Source: CAZWBR01 sp964632305 (GTDB lineage Bacteria; Bacteroidota; Bacteroidia; Bacteroidales; Prolixibacteraceae). From it: a stretch of DNA of 64,000 nucleotides. The translations under genes were made by a program, and so were the position numbers. The notes below the pieces were generated by a model, which saw nothing but the letters and a program-made list of their open reading frames with translations, was not told where the DNA came from and made no database searches. This document shows positions 28,801 through 39,187 of the stretch, piece after piece. Position 1 is the first letter of the stretch. Every line of letters starts with the position of its first letter. The stretch covers positions 1 through 64,000 of the forward strand of contig CAZWBR010000018.1 in the NCBI GenBank assembly GCA_964632305.1. Reading direction: 5' to 3'.

Positions 28801-28870
28801 ACGTAGAGATCCCCACGTTAAGTTCGCGTGCAATTTTACTAAGTCTTGATCCTTTGTTGCCTGTAATCAT
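25835..28870 (-). CDS. infB: Translation initiation factor IF-2
   Basis: This 1011-residue GTPase brings initiator tRNA to the 30S subunit. The N-terminal helical domain (SKIARELNVGISTLVEYL) is followed by a long charged, Lys/Glu/Pro-rich linker (about residues 60-400) that is expanded as in other Bacteroidota. The G domain begins near residue 515 with GHVDHGKTSLLD, then DTPGHEAFTAMRARG and NKVDKPSADP. Domains II-IV end in YNDIQVGDFIEAFEQVEV. It is the last gene of rimP-nusA-infB, 61 bases after nusA. Confidence 0.98.
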   Translation of the reverse strand: MITGNKGSRLSKIARELNVGISTLVEYLHKQGLKISSDPNAKIEPDVQELLEKQFKKDHEARIEADKLNLRHVRTKKESVSIEDIHADSHIAEEEEAEESSVLIKDSTVSHPKEKIQEPAKPVTPEAVPVSKSEKPTIKVVGNVDLEQINKPKIKAEEPQVQPPSAPKEEKAEKPAEPVKKEEPVKPAIENKIEVPPVIQSEEPKPAQNEQEPELISNVPQQKEPSLTILGKIDLNPPKPAEKPKKEIILNKKKLVTQKSLAEQQRPRPEKELKPTVEFEKEDVDKEEEIFKISREVLSGPKVIGKIELPTEAPKKGAVGREEDRLSRKKKRKRVQKDGKEKVSIIEKKTEEPKEKKEKGKKKSALVVKKKVPAKQEVNEEDVQKQIKETLARLTTKGQKTKGSKHRKDKRLAFTERMAEESARAEMNKNVIKVTEFVSVNELASMMDVNPTQVIATCMSLGMFVSINQRLDAETMAVVADEFGYKVEFISVEVQEAIVEEEDKVEDLLPRPPIVTVMGHVDHGKTSLLDYVRKANVIAGEAGGITQHIGAYNVSLEDGRKITFLDTPGHEAFTAMRARGAQVTDIAIIIVAADDNVMPQTIEAINHASAAGVPIVFAINKVDKPSADPEKIKNELANMNYLVEEWGGKYQSHDISAKSGLGVHELLEKVLLEAEMLELKANPNKRAVGSIIESSLDKGRGYVATVLVQSGTLKVGDVILAGQNFGHVKAMFNERNQRVDQVGPAEPVLILGLNGAPQAGDKFNVMESEREARLIANKREQLQREQGLRTQKHITLDEIGRRIAIGNFQELNVIVKGDVDGSIEALSDSLIKLSTEEIQVNVIHKAVGQITESDVMLASASNAIIVGFQVRPSLSARKLAEKEEIDIRLYSIIYDAINEVKSAMEGMLAPEIKEEVKGTAEVLEAFKITKVGTIAGCIVRDGKITRNSKVRVIRDGIVVFTGDLGSLKRFKDDVKDVAKGYECGLNVNGYNDIQVGDFIEAFEQVEVAKTL

Positions 28871-28931
28871 AATTTACCAAACAGTTTATTTTGCTAAAAA
28901 CCCTTCCGGTTTGCCAAGCGCCACTGCACTC

Positions 28932-30170
28932 TTATTCAAACTCGGATTTAAAAATACGTAAGACCTCATCAACCGTCTCTTCCTCGAGGTCGGTACGTCT
29001 GATCAACTCTTCGCGAGTAAGGTTGAGGACATTGCGAGCCGTGTCGCAGCCGATGGCTTTCAGTTGATCCAAAACCCAGTCGTCAATTTCATCGGCGAAC
29101 TCATCCAGGTTGACATCTTCTTCGTCAGCAGCTTCGCGTTCGCGGTAAACATCGATATCGTATCCGGTTAGCTGGCTTGCCAGTTTAATGTTCAAACCAC
29201 CTTTCCCAATCGCGAGGGAGACTTCCTCCGGTTTGAGGTATACATCGGCACGGTTATCGTTGGGGAATATTTTGATGGAAGAAATTTTTGCCGGATTCAA
29301 GGCTCTCTGAATGTAAAGCTGGACATTGTTTGTGAAATTAATCACATCAATATTCTCGTTTCGCAATTCTCTCACGATACCATGAATACGGGAACCTTTC
29401 ATCCCCACGCAAGCGCCAACGGGGTCGATTCGTTCATCGTACGATTCCACTGCCACTTTAGCTCTTTCGCCGGGAATCCTGACAATTTTTTTAATGGTAA
29501 TCAGGCCATCGAATATTTCGGGGACCTCCAATTCGAAGAGCCTTTCAAGGAAGACCGGGGAGGTACGCGACAAGATGATGTAAGGGCTGTTGTTTTTCAT
29601 CTCCACTTTGATGACCACGGCTCTCACACTGTCGCCTTTACGGAAGAAATCGGATGGGATCTGTTCCGTTTTGGGCAGCAGAAGTTCATTGCCTTCGTCA
29701 TCGAGCAGTAACAGTTCTTTTTTCCAAATCTGGTATACTTCGCCGGTAACGATTTCTCCGATTTTGGTTTTATATTTCTGGTAGATATTGTCTTTTTCCA
29801 GTTCAAGGATCCTTGAGGCCAGGTTTTGGCGGAGATTCAGGATAGCCCGTCGGCCAAAATCAATAAATTTTACCTCGTCGGTAACTTCTTCACCGACTTC
29901 ATAATCGGTGTCAATTTTCTTTGCCTGGCTTAACGAGATCTGAAGGTTAACGTCAGACAGCTCATCGTCTTCTACCACGATGCGGTTGCGCCAAATTTCA
30001 AAGTCTCCTTTATCGGGATTGATGATGACATCAAAGTTTTCGTCTGTGCCAAATTGTTTTTGAAGTACGCTCCTGAAAGCGTCTTCCAGAACGCTCATCA
30101 TGGTGGCACGGTCAATATTCTTTAGCTCCTTAAACTCCGAAAATGTGTCAATCAAGTTCAGGTTGTCCAT
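28932..30170 (-). CDS. nusA: Transcription termination/antitermination factor NusA
   Basis: This 412-residue factor binds RNA polymerase and nascent RNA. The N-terminal polymerase-binding domain (to about residue 130) is followed by the S1 domain (IVTGEVYQIWKKELLLL), two KH domains (GACVGMKGSRIHGIVREL and SLAIGKGGLNIKLASQLTGYDIDVY) and one acidic C-terminal helix-hairpin region (LDQLKAIGCDTARNVLNLTREELIRRTDLEEETVDEVL). Compared with E. coli NusA it has only one of the two C-terminal repeats, as is usual for the phylum. It lies between rimP (13 bases) and infB. Confidence 0.97.
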   Translation of the reverse strand: MDNLNLIDTFSEFKELKNIDRATMMSVLEDAFRSVLQKQFGTDENFDVIINPDKGDFEIWRNRIVVEDDELSDVNLQISLSQAKKIDTDYEVGEEVTDEVKFIDFGRRAILNLRQNLASRILELEKDNIYQKYKTKIGEIVTGEVYQIWKKELLLLDDEGNELLLPKTEQIPSDFFRKGDSVRAVVIKVEMKNNSPYIILSRTSPVFLERLFELEVPEIFDGLITIKKIVRIPGERAKVAVESYDERIDPVGACVGMKGSRIHGIVRELRNENIDVINFTNNVQLYIQRALNPAKISSIKIFPNDNRADVYLKPEEVSLAIGKGGLNIKLASQLTGYDIDVYREREAADEEDVNLDEFADEIDDWVLDQLKAIGCDTARNVLNLTREELIRRTDLEEETVDEVLRIFKSEFE

Positions 30171-30183
30171 ATCTTCACGGTTT

Positions 30184-30642
30184 TTATTTGAAGGTAATAA
30201 CGGATTTTACTGTTTTTATCTGTTCGAAAGGAAATGTGAGCGTTTTGGACTCCTCAATCTTCTTTCCGTCAACTTTTGTTTTAATCACGGTTTCAATGGT
30301 GAAACCTGCATCATCGGCATTCTTCAGGATCCCGGTCAGTTTTTTCCCTTCAAGGGTAACGACTTCAACTTCTTTGCCAATATTTTTTTTGTATTGGTTC
30401 ACGACTTTGAAGGGGTGTGTTAATCCAGGGGATGAAACCTCAAGGGAGAAATCTTCGATTTCGCGGTCGAATTGATGCTCGATATAACGACTGATTTCAA
30501 CGCACTGATCGATGCTTAATCCTGAAAAACTATCCAGGGTAACGGTTATTGCATTACCCGTACCGATGGTTATATCGACGATGAACATGTCGTCGGACAA
30601 TTTTTCTTCGACCAGATATTGTACTTGCTCTTTTGTTATCAT
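30184..30642 (-). CDS. rimP: Ribosome maturation factor RimP
   Basis: This 152-residue protein assists 30S subunit maturation. It shows the two-domain RimP layout, with DQCVEISRYIEHQFDR and FSLEVSSPGLTHPFKVVNQYKKNIGK marking the domain joint. The frame is open to 30705, but the first 21 codons read through a leader hairpin, so MITKEQVQYL is the start. It heads the rimP-nusA-infB operon, whose promoter box is at 30713. Confidence 0.94.
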   Translation of the reverse strand: MITKEQVQYLVEEKLSDDMFIVDITIGTGNAITVTLDSFSGLSIDQCVEISRYIEHQFDREIEDFSLEVSSPGLTHPFKVVNQYKKNIGKEVEVVTLEGKKLTGILKNADDAGFTIETVIKTKVDGKKIEESKTLTFPFEQIKTVKSVITFK

Positions 30643-30660
30643 TGTTAACCTTAATAAAAT

Positions 30661-30679
30661 AGGGGACATCGTGTCCCCT
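30661..30679 (-). promoter_or_regulatory. Leader hairpin before rimP (possible attenuator)
   Basis: A perfect inverted repeat AGGGGACA / TGTCCCCT around three bases lies in the leader of the operon, between the -7 box and the rimP start. On the minus strand it is followed by TATTTTATT, so it resembles a weak intrinsic terminator. NusA-dependent control of this operon is known in E. coli; whether it applies here is inference. Confidence 0.6.
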
Positions 30680-30712
30680 AATCCTTCGATTATTCTCCGC
30701 TGCAAAAATATA

Positions 30713-30720
30713 CATTTACT
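30713..30720 (-). promoter_or_regulatory. -7 promoter box of rimP-nusA-infB
   Basis: TATTTTTG on the minus strand matches TAnnTTTG and lies about 70 bases before the rimP start, giving a leader that includes the hairpin at 30661. Confidence 0.55.
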
Positions 30721-30815
30721 CTGAAGTATGCAAATATTTTGTAGCGTAAGGAGGAGAAAGTTTTTTTGAATGAGGATGTTGTGAATTTTATTCCCGATTT
30801 GATCGGAACATTTTT

Positions 30816-30823
30816 TAATTTTG
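30816..30823 (+). promoter_or_regulatory. -7 promoter box of the HD hydrolase gene
   Basis: TAATTTTG matches TAnnTTTG, 40 bases before the GTG start at 30864. Confidence 0.5.
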
Positions 30824-30863
30824 GGGACTCGGTTTGTAATGACCCATCTATATTTTTTTAAGA

Positions 30864-32105
30864 GTGAAGAATAAAATTATCAACGATCCGGTATGGGGTT
30901 TTATCGACCTGAAGGCCGGCCTGATTCTTGATCTGATAGAACATCCCTATTTTCAACGGCTGCGAAGGATCAAGCAGTTGGGTCTCTCTTCGATGGTCTA
31001 TCCCGGGGCCAACCATACCCGTTTCGAACATGCCATAGGGACGATGCACCTGGTGCGGTCGTCCCTTGATGTGCTGAAGGAGAAGGGGCATAAGATCTCG
31101 GAAGATGAATCGGAAGGGGTGATGGCGGCCCTCTTGCTGCATGATATTGGGCATGGTCCTTTCTCTCATGCCCTTGAGGAGAGTATTGTTAAAGGAGTAT
31201 CGCACGAAGAGCTTTCGCGGTTCTACATGTACGAATTGAATGACCGGATGGAAGGTCGGCTCGATCTGGCTATTCAGATCTTTCGGGATCAATACCCGAA
31301 GAAGTTCCTGCACCGGTTGGTGAGCAGCCAATTGGATATGGACCGTCTCGATTTTTTAAGACGCGACAGCTTCTATTCCGGGGTTTCAGAGGGAGTCGTC
31401 TCCTCCGACCGTATCATTAAAATGTTAAATATCCGGAATGATGATTTGGTCGTTGAAGCCAAAGGGATCTATTCGGTCGAGAAATTTCTGATTGCCCGCC
31501 GGTTGATGTACTGGCAGGTTTACCTGCATAAGACGGTTGTTGCAGCAGAGAAGATGATGATCAATCTGTTGCGCCGGGCTTCCGAATTGGTGGAGTCGGG
31601 CGTCGAGGTTCCGGCCACACGCAACCTGGAGGTTTTTCTCAAACAACAAATAACAGGGCATGATTTTTGGTCGGATGAGCCGGAAAAACGAAAGAGCGCC
31701 CTCGATCATTTTGCCCGACTGGACGATGCCGATATCCTCTGTTCGATCAAAGATTGGACCGGACACCCCGATAGAGTACTCTCTTTACTGTCCGGTTATA
31801 TTATTGATCGGCGGCTATTCAAGATTAAATTATCGCAGAAGCAGGTGAGCGAAAAGCGGATAAGTGAGATGAGGGAACAAACTGTCGCGGCATTGGGATT
31901 AAAACCGGAGGAGATCGGTTATTTCCTCTTTACCGGTGAGATCACCAACAGCGCTTACAGTGCAGAGGAAGAACGGATCCTTATCCTTTACCGGAACGGG
32001 AAGTTAAAGGATATTAGTGAGGCCTCGGACATCAATTTGGAGGGACTTACCAAGAATGTGCGCAAACATTTTGTGTGTTATCCAAATAAATCGATATCGG
32101 GATAA
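30864..32105 (+). CDS. HD-domain phosphohydrolase, dGTPase/SAMHD1-like
   Basis: This 413-residue protein has the HD metal-site residues of the YfbR/SAMHD1-like group: TRFEHAIGT with His, ALLLHDIGHGPFSHALE with the HD pair, and the later Asp in SSQLDMDRLDFLRRDS. Proteins of this build hydrolyse dNTPs or nucleotides in the cytoplasm; the exact substrate is unknown. The start codon is GTG (GTGAAGAATAAA). It lies upstream of lpxD in the same direction after 44 bases, but lpxD has its own -7 box. Confidence 0.9.
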   Translation: MKNKIINDPVWGFIDLKAGLILDLIEHPYFQRLRRIKQLGLSSMVYPGANHTRFEHAIGTMHLVRSSLDVLKEKGHKISEDESEGVMAALLLHDIGHGPFSHALEESIVKGVSHEELSRFYMYELNDRMEGRLDLAIQIFRDQYPKKFLHRLVSSQLDMDRLDFLRRDSFYSGVSEGVVSSDRIIKMLNIRNDDLVVEAKGIYSVEKFLIARRLMYWQVYLHKTVVAAEKMMINLLRRASELVESGVEVPATRNLEVFLKQQITGHDFWSDEPEKRKSALDHFARLDDADILCSIKDWTGHPDRVLSLLSGYIIDRRLFKIKLSQKQVSEKRISEMREQTVAALGLKPEEIGYFLFTGEITNSAYSAEEERILILYRNGKLKDISEASDINLEGLTKNVRKHFVCYPNKSISG

Positions 32106-32116
32106 TGATTATTAAT

Positions 32117-32124
32117 TATTTTTG
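32117..32124 (+). promoter_or_regulatory. -7 promoter box of the lpx genes
   Basis: TATTTTTG matches TAnnTTTG and lies 25 bases before the lpxD ATG, so the lipid A genes can be expressed apart from the HD hydrolase gene. Confidence 0.5.
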
Positions 32125-32149
32125 CACCAAATTTTTTAAAAATTAACAG

Positions 32150-33187
32150 ATGGAGTTTTCGGTCAATGACATTGCAGCGATCCTTAGGGGAACCGTTGAA
32201 GGAGACGGGGCTATCAAGGTATGCAGCATCTCTAAGATTGATCAGGGAATACCCGGAACCCTTTCGTTTCTATCAAATCCGGCTTACACTAAATATATCT
32301 ATACCACTCAGGCATCGGCTGTGATTGTGAAGAAGGATTTTATCCCGGAGGAGCCGCTTTCCTGCACACTGATCAGGGTTGATGATCCATATACTTCATT
32401 GGCAATGCTGCTCAATATGTATGAACAAAGCAAACCCGTGAAGAGGGGTATTGAGCAACCATCATTTATCAGTTCTTCGGCTAAGATAGGCGATAATATA
32501 TATATAGGTGCGTTCTCTTATATCTCTGATAAGGTGGTCCTTGGGAAGAACGTCAGGGTTTATCCCCAGGTCTATATCGGTGAGAATGTCGTGATCGGTG
32601 AAAATACGGTTATCAATGCCGGGGTCAAGATCTATGCCGATTGTAAGATTGGGGCCAACTGTATCATCCATTCCGGGGCTGTGATCGGCGCCGACGGATT
32701 TGGGTTTGCCCCCTCTTCCGATGGAAGTTATTCGAAAATTGCCCAGGTTGGAAATGTCGTCATTGAAGACTTTGTTGAGATTGGAGCTAATACGACGATT
32801 GATCGTGCGACGATGGGTTCAACCTTTATCCATAAGGGTGTCAAACTGGATAATCTGATCCAGGTGGCCCATAATGCAGAAATCGGTGAAAACACGGTTA
32901 TGGCAGCCCAGACCGGGATCGCCGGTTCCACCAAGATCGGTAAAAATTGCATGTTCGGAGGCCAGGTAGGCATTGCCGGACATCTCACCATCGGTAATGA
33001 GGTTAAGCTGGGTGCACAGGCGGGTGTCCTGGCTTCGATAGAAGATAAAGCTGTCCATACCGGTACTCCGTCGCTTGACCATCGTACGTTTATGAAATCG
33101 TATGCAGTCTTCAGAAGCCTGCCGCAGATGCGGAAGGATATTTTTGAGCTGCAAAAGATGTTGGTCGATAATTCTTCTGAGAAATAA
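32150..33187 (+). CDS. lpxD: UDP-3-O-acylglucosamine N-acyltransferase
   Basis: This 345-residue enzyme performs the third step of lipid A synthesis. After an N-terminal uridine-binding domain (about residues 1-100), a left-handed beta-helix of hexapeptide repeats runs to about residue 320, including HSGAVIGADGFGFAP and the catalytic His in QVAHNAEIGENTVMAAQTG. Length is normal. It is the first of three lpx genes with gaps of 48 and 36 bases. Confidence 0.96.
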   Translation: MEFSVNDIAAILRGTVEGDGAIKVCSISKIDQGIPGTLSFLSNPAYTKYIYTTQASAVIVKKDFIPEEPLSCTLIRVDDPYTSLAMLLNMYEQSKPVKRGIEQPSFISSSAKIGDNIYIGAFSYISDKVVLGKNVRVYPQVYIGENVVIGENTVINAGVKIYADCKIGANCIIHSGAVIGADGFGFAPSSDGSYSKIAQVGNVVIEDFVEIGANTTIDRATMGSTFIHKGVKLDNLIQVAHNAEIGENTVMAAQTGIAGSTKIGKNCMFGGQVGIAGHLTIGNEVKLGAQAGVLASIEDKAVHTGTPSLDHRTFMKSYAVFRSLPQMRKDIFELQKMLVDNSSEK

Positions 33188-33235
33188 TTTTAAAGTATAT
33201 ATTCCGAATCGGAAATTAAGTTGAAATTCTGAGTA

Positions 33236-34630
33236 ATGAGCATTAAGCAAAATACGATTGAACAGCCGGTCAGCGTTACCGGGAAAGGGTTGCACACGGG
33301 AGTGGAGGTAACTTTAACTTTCAAACCTGCGCCCGAGAACTTCGGATTCAAGTTTAAACGTGTCGACCTTGAGGGTGAACCGGTCATCGAGGCCAATGTA
33401 GCCAAGGTAAAGGGGACTGCCAGGGGAACCGTACTGAAAGACGGCGATGTAATGATCAGTACCATCGAACATGTGATGGCAGCGCTGATCACCTCGGAGA
33501 TCGATAACGTACTGATGGAAATCAACGGGCCCGAAGTGCCAATCATGGATGGAAGTGCGGCGCCTTATGTTGAAGCCCTCCTGGAAGCCGGATTGGAAGA
33601 ACAGAATGCCGATCGGGAATACTTCGTGGTAAAAAAGAAAATCTCCTATCACAACAGTGCTACCGGTACCGAATTAGTCATTCTGCCTGATGATACCCTG
33701 AGCATCGATGTGATGATCTCCTATAACTCTGTCGTACTGGGCAACCAGTTTGCCTCTTATGACGGCCATACCAATTTTGCGAAGGAGATCGCTCCCTGCC
33801 GTACCTTCGTATTTGTGCGCGAACTGGAAGCATTGATCAATAACAACCTGGTTAAAGGGGGGGATCTGGACAATGCCATCGTCATCATGGACCAGGTAAT
33901 GCCACAGGAAGAGCTCAACCGCATTGCCGACCTGTTCAACCACGAGCATATCAAAGTGAACGAAATAGGAATCCTGAAAAATCTTCAGCTTCACTACGAC
34001 AATGAGTGTGCCCGCCATAAACTTCTCGATATTCTCGGAGATATTGCCCTGATCGGGAAACGGGTTAAAGGCCGCATCATTGCCAAACGTCCCGGCCATG
34101 GCGCCAACACAGAATTTGCCAAACTTCTTCTGAAAGAATACCAGCGCGCGGTTGCTGAAACAACTGCACCGGAATATAACCCCAATAAGGAGCCGATCTA
34201 CGATATTAACTCTATCAAGAAGATGCTCCCGCACCGGAATCCTTTCCTGCTCGTCGATAAAATCGTCGATAAAGGTGGTGATTTTATTATCGGGGTTAAG
34301 AATGTTACGATGAATGAGCCGTTCTTCGTGGGCCATTTCCCCGAAGAGCCGGTTATGCCCGGTGTTTTAATCATCGAGGCAATGGCCCAGTGCGGCGGCG
34401 TGTTCGTGATCAGTTCCATGCCGGCTGACGGCGACTACTCGACCTACTTCCTGACCATGGACAACATTAAATTCAGAAAGAAAGTGGTCCCGGGTGACAC
34501 CCTGATCTTCAAGCTGAAACTGCTGGGCCCTATCCGTCGGGGTATCGCGAATATGCGTGGACTGGCCTTTGTGGGCGATACCGTTGTTTGCGAGGGTGAG
34601 TTCATGGCCCAGATCGTAAAAAATAAATAA
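33236..34630 (+). CDS. lpxC/fabZ: Bifunctional LpxC deacetylase / FabZ dehydratase
   Basis: This 464-residue protein joins two enzymes. Residues 1 to about 305 are LpxC, the zinc deacetylase committing UDP-GlcN to lipid A (start KQNTIEQPVSVTGKGLHTG, zinc ligands in ISTIEHVMAAL and HKLLDILGDIAL). Residues about 320-464 are FabZ, the (3R)-hydroxyacyl-ACP dehydratase of fatty acid synthesis (LPHRNPFLLVDKIVD, GHFPEEPVMPGVLIIEAMAQ). The fusion is standard in Bacteroidota and links the use and supply of 3-hydroxyacyl chains. It lies between lpxD and lpxA. Confidence 0.97.
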   Translation: MSIKQNTIEQPVSVTGKGLHTGVEVTLTFKPAPENFGFKFKRVDLEGEPVIEANVAKVKGTARGTVLKDGDVMISTIEHVMAALITSEIDNVLMEINGPEVPIMDGSAAPYVEALLEAGLEEQNADREYFVVKKKISYHNSATGTELVILPDDTLSIDVMISYNSVVLGNQFASYDGHTNFAKEIAPCRTFVFVRELEALINNNLVKGGDLDNAIVIMDQVMPQEELNRIADLFNHEHIKVNEIGILKNLQLHYDNECARHKLLDILGDIALIGKRVKGRIIAKRPGHGANTEFAKLLLKEYQRAVAETTAPEYNPNKEPIYDINSIKKMLPHRNPFLLVDKIVDKGGDFIIGVKNVTMNEPFFVGHFPEEPVMPGVLIIEAMAQCGGVFVISSMPADGDYSTYFLTMDNIKFRKKVVPGDTLIFKLKLLGPIRRGIANMRGLAFVGDTVVCEGEFMAQIVKNK

Positions 34631-34666
34631 TAACATTAAGAAAAAGCAAGTTTAAATATATCTCAG

Positions 34667-35449
34667 ATGAATAAACTGTTAGCAAATATCCATCCTGATG
34701 CCAAGATTGGTCAGAATGTGACGATCGAACCTTTTGCCACAATCTACGAGGATGTGGTTATTGGCGATGGGACCTATATCGGTCCTTATGTCACCATTAT
34801 GCCCGGAACGCGGATCGGGAAGAATTGCAGGATCTATCCTGGCGCCGTTATCGGCGGCGAACCGCAGGATCTGAAGTTCAAGGGAGAGTACACCACTACC
34901 GAAATCGGCGATAACAATACGATCCGCGAATGTGTGACCATCAATAAAGGAACTTCGGCCAAGGGAAAAACTGTGGTGGGAAACAACAACCTGATTATGG
35001 CGTATGTTCATATCGCTCACGACTGCGTGGTGGGGAACAATATTATCCTGGTCAACAACTGCGGTCTGGCCGGTGAGGTAGAGATCGACGATTGGGCCAT
35101 CCTTGGCGGTTATTCGGCTGTTCACCAATTCTGTCATGTTGGTAAACATGTGATGCTTTCAGGAGGATCACTCGTCCGTAAAGATGTGCCGCCCTACATC
35201 AAAGCAGGACGCGAACCACTTTCTTACGCAGGGATCAATTCTATCGGGTTGCGCCGCCGCGGTTTCTCGAACGAAAGCATTACCGAGATCCAGGATATCT
35301 ACCGGATCATCTATCAGAAAGGATACAACAATACTCAGGCCCTCGAAGTAGTTGAGGCCGAGATGCCCGCTTCGCGCGAACGCGACGAGATCCTGCTCTT
35401 TATCAAGGATTCAAAACGCGGAATCATCAAAGGCTATTTCCCCGATTGA
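34667..35449 (+). CDS. lpxA: UDP-N-acetylglucosamine O-acyltransferase
   Basis: This 260-residue hexapeptide-repeat enzyme performs the first step of lipid A synthesis. The beta-helix spans about residues 5-190 (HPDAKIGQNVTIEPFA to GRNPLS-type turn REPLSYAGINSIGLRRRG), with the catalytic His in MAYVHIAHDCVVGN and the uridine-site motif GGEPQDLKFKGE. The C-terminal helical part follows. It ends the lpxD-lpxC/fabZ-lpxA run and is followed by a terminator. Confidence 0.97.
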   Translation: MNKLLANIHPDAKIGQNVTIEPFATIYEDVVIGDGTYIGPYVTIMPGTRIGKNCRIYPGAVIGGEPQDLKFKGEYTTTEIGDNNTIRECVTINKGTSAKGKTVVGNNNLIMAYVHIAHDCVVGNNIILVNNCGLAGEVEIDDWAILGGYSAVHQFCHVGKHVMLSGGSLVRKDVPPYIKAGREPLSYAGINSIGLRRRGFSNESITEIQDIYRIIYQKGYNNTQALEVVEAEMPASRERDEILLFIKDSKRGIIKGYFPD

Positions 35450-35474
35450 TCTGGAGGGGAACCAATAATACAGA

Positions 35475-35507
35475 GGGTAGATCCATTCCTGGATCTGCCC
35501 TTTTTTG
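35475..35507 (+). terminator. Terminator of the lpx operon
   Basis: GGGTAGATCCA / TGGATCTGCCC around TTCC, followed by TTTTTTGTTT, 26 bases after the lpxA stop. Confidence 0.9.
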
Positions 35508-35632
35508 TTTCTTTCAACTGAATCTTCCTCCTTTGGCTCTCCTGGCCGGGCAATAGCCGGTTGAAATTCCCTTTCCTGCTGATTGACCGTGCTTTCTTTT
35601 ATTTTATCGTTTCCCATGTTGAGGCTTTTTGC

Positions 35633-35640
35633 TATTTTTG
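35633..35640 (+). promoter_or_regulatory. -7 promoter box of valS
   Basis: TATTTTTG matches TAnnTTTG; the transcript would have a leader of about 75 bases containing the hairpin at 35651. Confidence 0.5.
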
Positions 35641-35650
35641 TTCAATTGTA

Positions 35651-35675
35651 TTGACCCGGCTCCTTGTCGGGTCAA
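35651..35675 (+). promoter_or_regulatory. Hairpin in the valS leader
   Basis: TTGACCCG pairs with CGGGTCAA around a nine-base loop, between the -7 box and the valS ATG. It has no T-run and no T-box sequence; a role in translation control is only a guess. Confidence 0.45.
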
Positions 35676-35720
35676 GAAATTGATTCTGAGTGTTAATAAG
35701 TTTTCTATAGATTAAGACAA

Positions 35721-38351
<2,631 letters not shown>

Positions 38352-38415
38352 AACCGGTATTCGGAGGACGGAAATATAATTACGCCTCTGATTTTTTCAC
38401 GATAAGGATTTTACA

Positions 38416-38445
38416 AAAGCGGGTATTTGCCCGCTTTCGTTTTTT
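38416..38445 (+). terminator. Terminator of valS
   Basis: AAAGCGGG / CCCGCTTT-type stem around TATTTG, followed by CGTTTTTT. Confidence 0.85.
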
Positions 38446-38521
38446 AGTCAGTTTGTATCGCTAATTTAATGTTGGGATTCTAAACCGGATTTTTTACGAA
38501 TGAAATCATGACCTTCGCCGG

Positions 38522-38592
38522 ACTTTCTGTACTGTTTCTGTACTTCTTCGGTACTGTTTCTGTACTATAAGAGTACAGAAACAGCACCGAAG
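38522..38592. repeat. 11-bp quadruplet array C with inverted arm
   Basis: Four contiguous 11-bp units occupy 38524-38567: TTTCTGTACTG, TTTCTGTACTT, CTTCGGTACTG and TTTCTGTACTA. The arm at 38572-38592 is complementary to 38546-38566 (units 3 and 4) at 20 of 21 positions with a five-base ATAAG loop, giving a long hairpin. There is no T-run after it. Phase-shifted by two bases the units align with those of arrays A, B and D. Confidence 0.88.
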
Positions 38593-38815
38593 AGCTATTC
38601 AAAGTCCCTTGAATAATTGGCGGGAACCATCTTCATCCGGCGAGAAAACCCGAATTAAAGAATCTCCTGGTAATTTTTATTGGAAAAAAATTTATAGATC
38701 AGATTTTAATTGTCGGAACAGGTGACTTATCTCTTTATGGCAAGAGCCAATGAATCACTATTGACAAATTCATTCCGATTTTATTGACGGAAAGACCGAT
38801 TTCCGTGATGGAAAT

Positions 38816-39187
38816 TTAGGATAAGAAGGTTTTCGAGGATTCTTCGTTATTTAGTATATTTTCAATCAGGATCTTATTTTCGGGTAGATAATTGGAGGCT
38901 ACATCCCAAATAATTTCATAATCGACTCCGAAATATTCATGTGAAACTTTATTTCGGAGTAAATACATCTCTGATCAGGGAATACTCGGGTACATTTCTT
39001 TGAATTCCTTGGGTAAGTTTTTAGCTGCTTCTCCAATAATCTCAAAATTCCGAATAACAGCATCCACTGTTTTGTAATCTCTTTTAAAATGGATAAAATC
39101 AAATCCGCTGATGTATTCAGCGATTCGTTCCATTGCCAGATTCATATCCTCCAGGTACATCCGATAGGTCCGGTTTTCTTTCTTCAC
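38816..39187 (-). pseudogene. hepT: HepT-like toxin interrupted by an in-frame TGA
   Basis: HepT (DUF86) is the toxin of the HepT/MntA system. The frame starts with GTG at 39187, overlapping the mntA stop, and reads KTVDAVIRNFEIIGEAAKN in family fashion. It stops at a TGA (38975-38977) after 70 residues, just after YPSIP. The same frame then continues as SEMYLLRNKVSHEYFGVDYE and IIWDVASNYLPENK to a TAA at 38816-38818, total 123 codons. The TGA stands where the family has Trp in PW, so one base change from TGG explains it. The lost part holds the RX4-6H active motif (RNKVSH). The toxin is therefore probably inactive unless the stop is read through or is a sequencing error. Confidence 0.85.

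Larger units (their letters stand above)
38352..38815. other. Long convergent intergenic region
   Basis: This 464-bp gap separates the 3' ends of valS and the broken hepT gene. It contains the valS terminator at 38416 and the clearest 11-bp quadruplet array (38522). The remaining AT-rich part shows no ORF or RNA gene. Confidence 0.7.

Noticed and set aside
35641..35720. T-box riboswitch before valS
   Set aside because: The leader is under 90 bases, has one 8-bp hairpin and lacks the T-box sequence and an antiterminator.
38899..39102. 67-codon ORF overlapping hepT in another frame, suggesting a frameshift
   Set aside because: The original hepT frame stays open and family-like after the TGA, so a nonsense change explains the break and no frameshift is needed.
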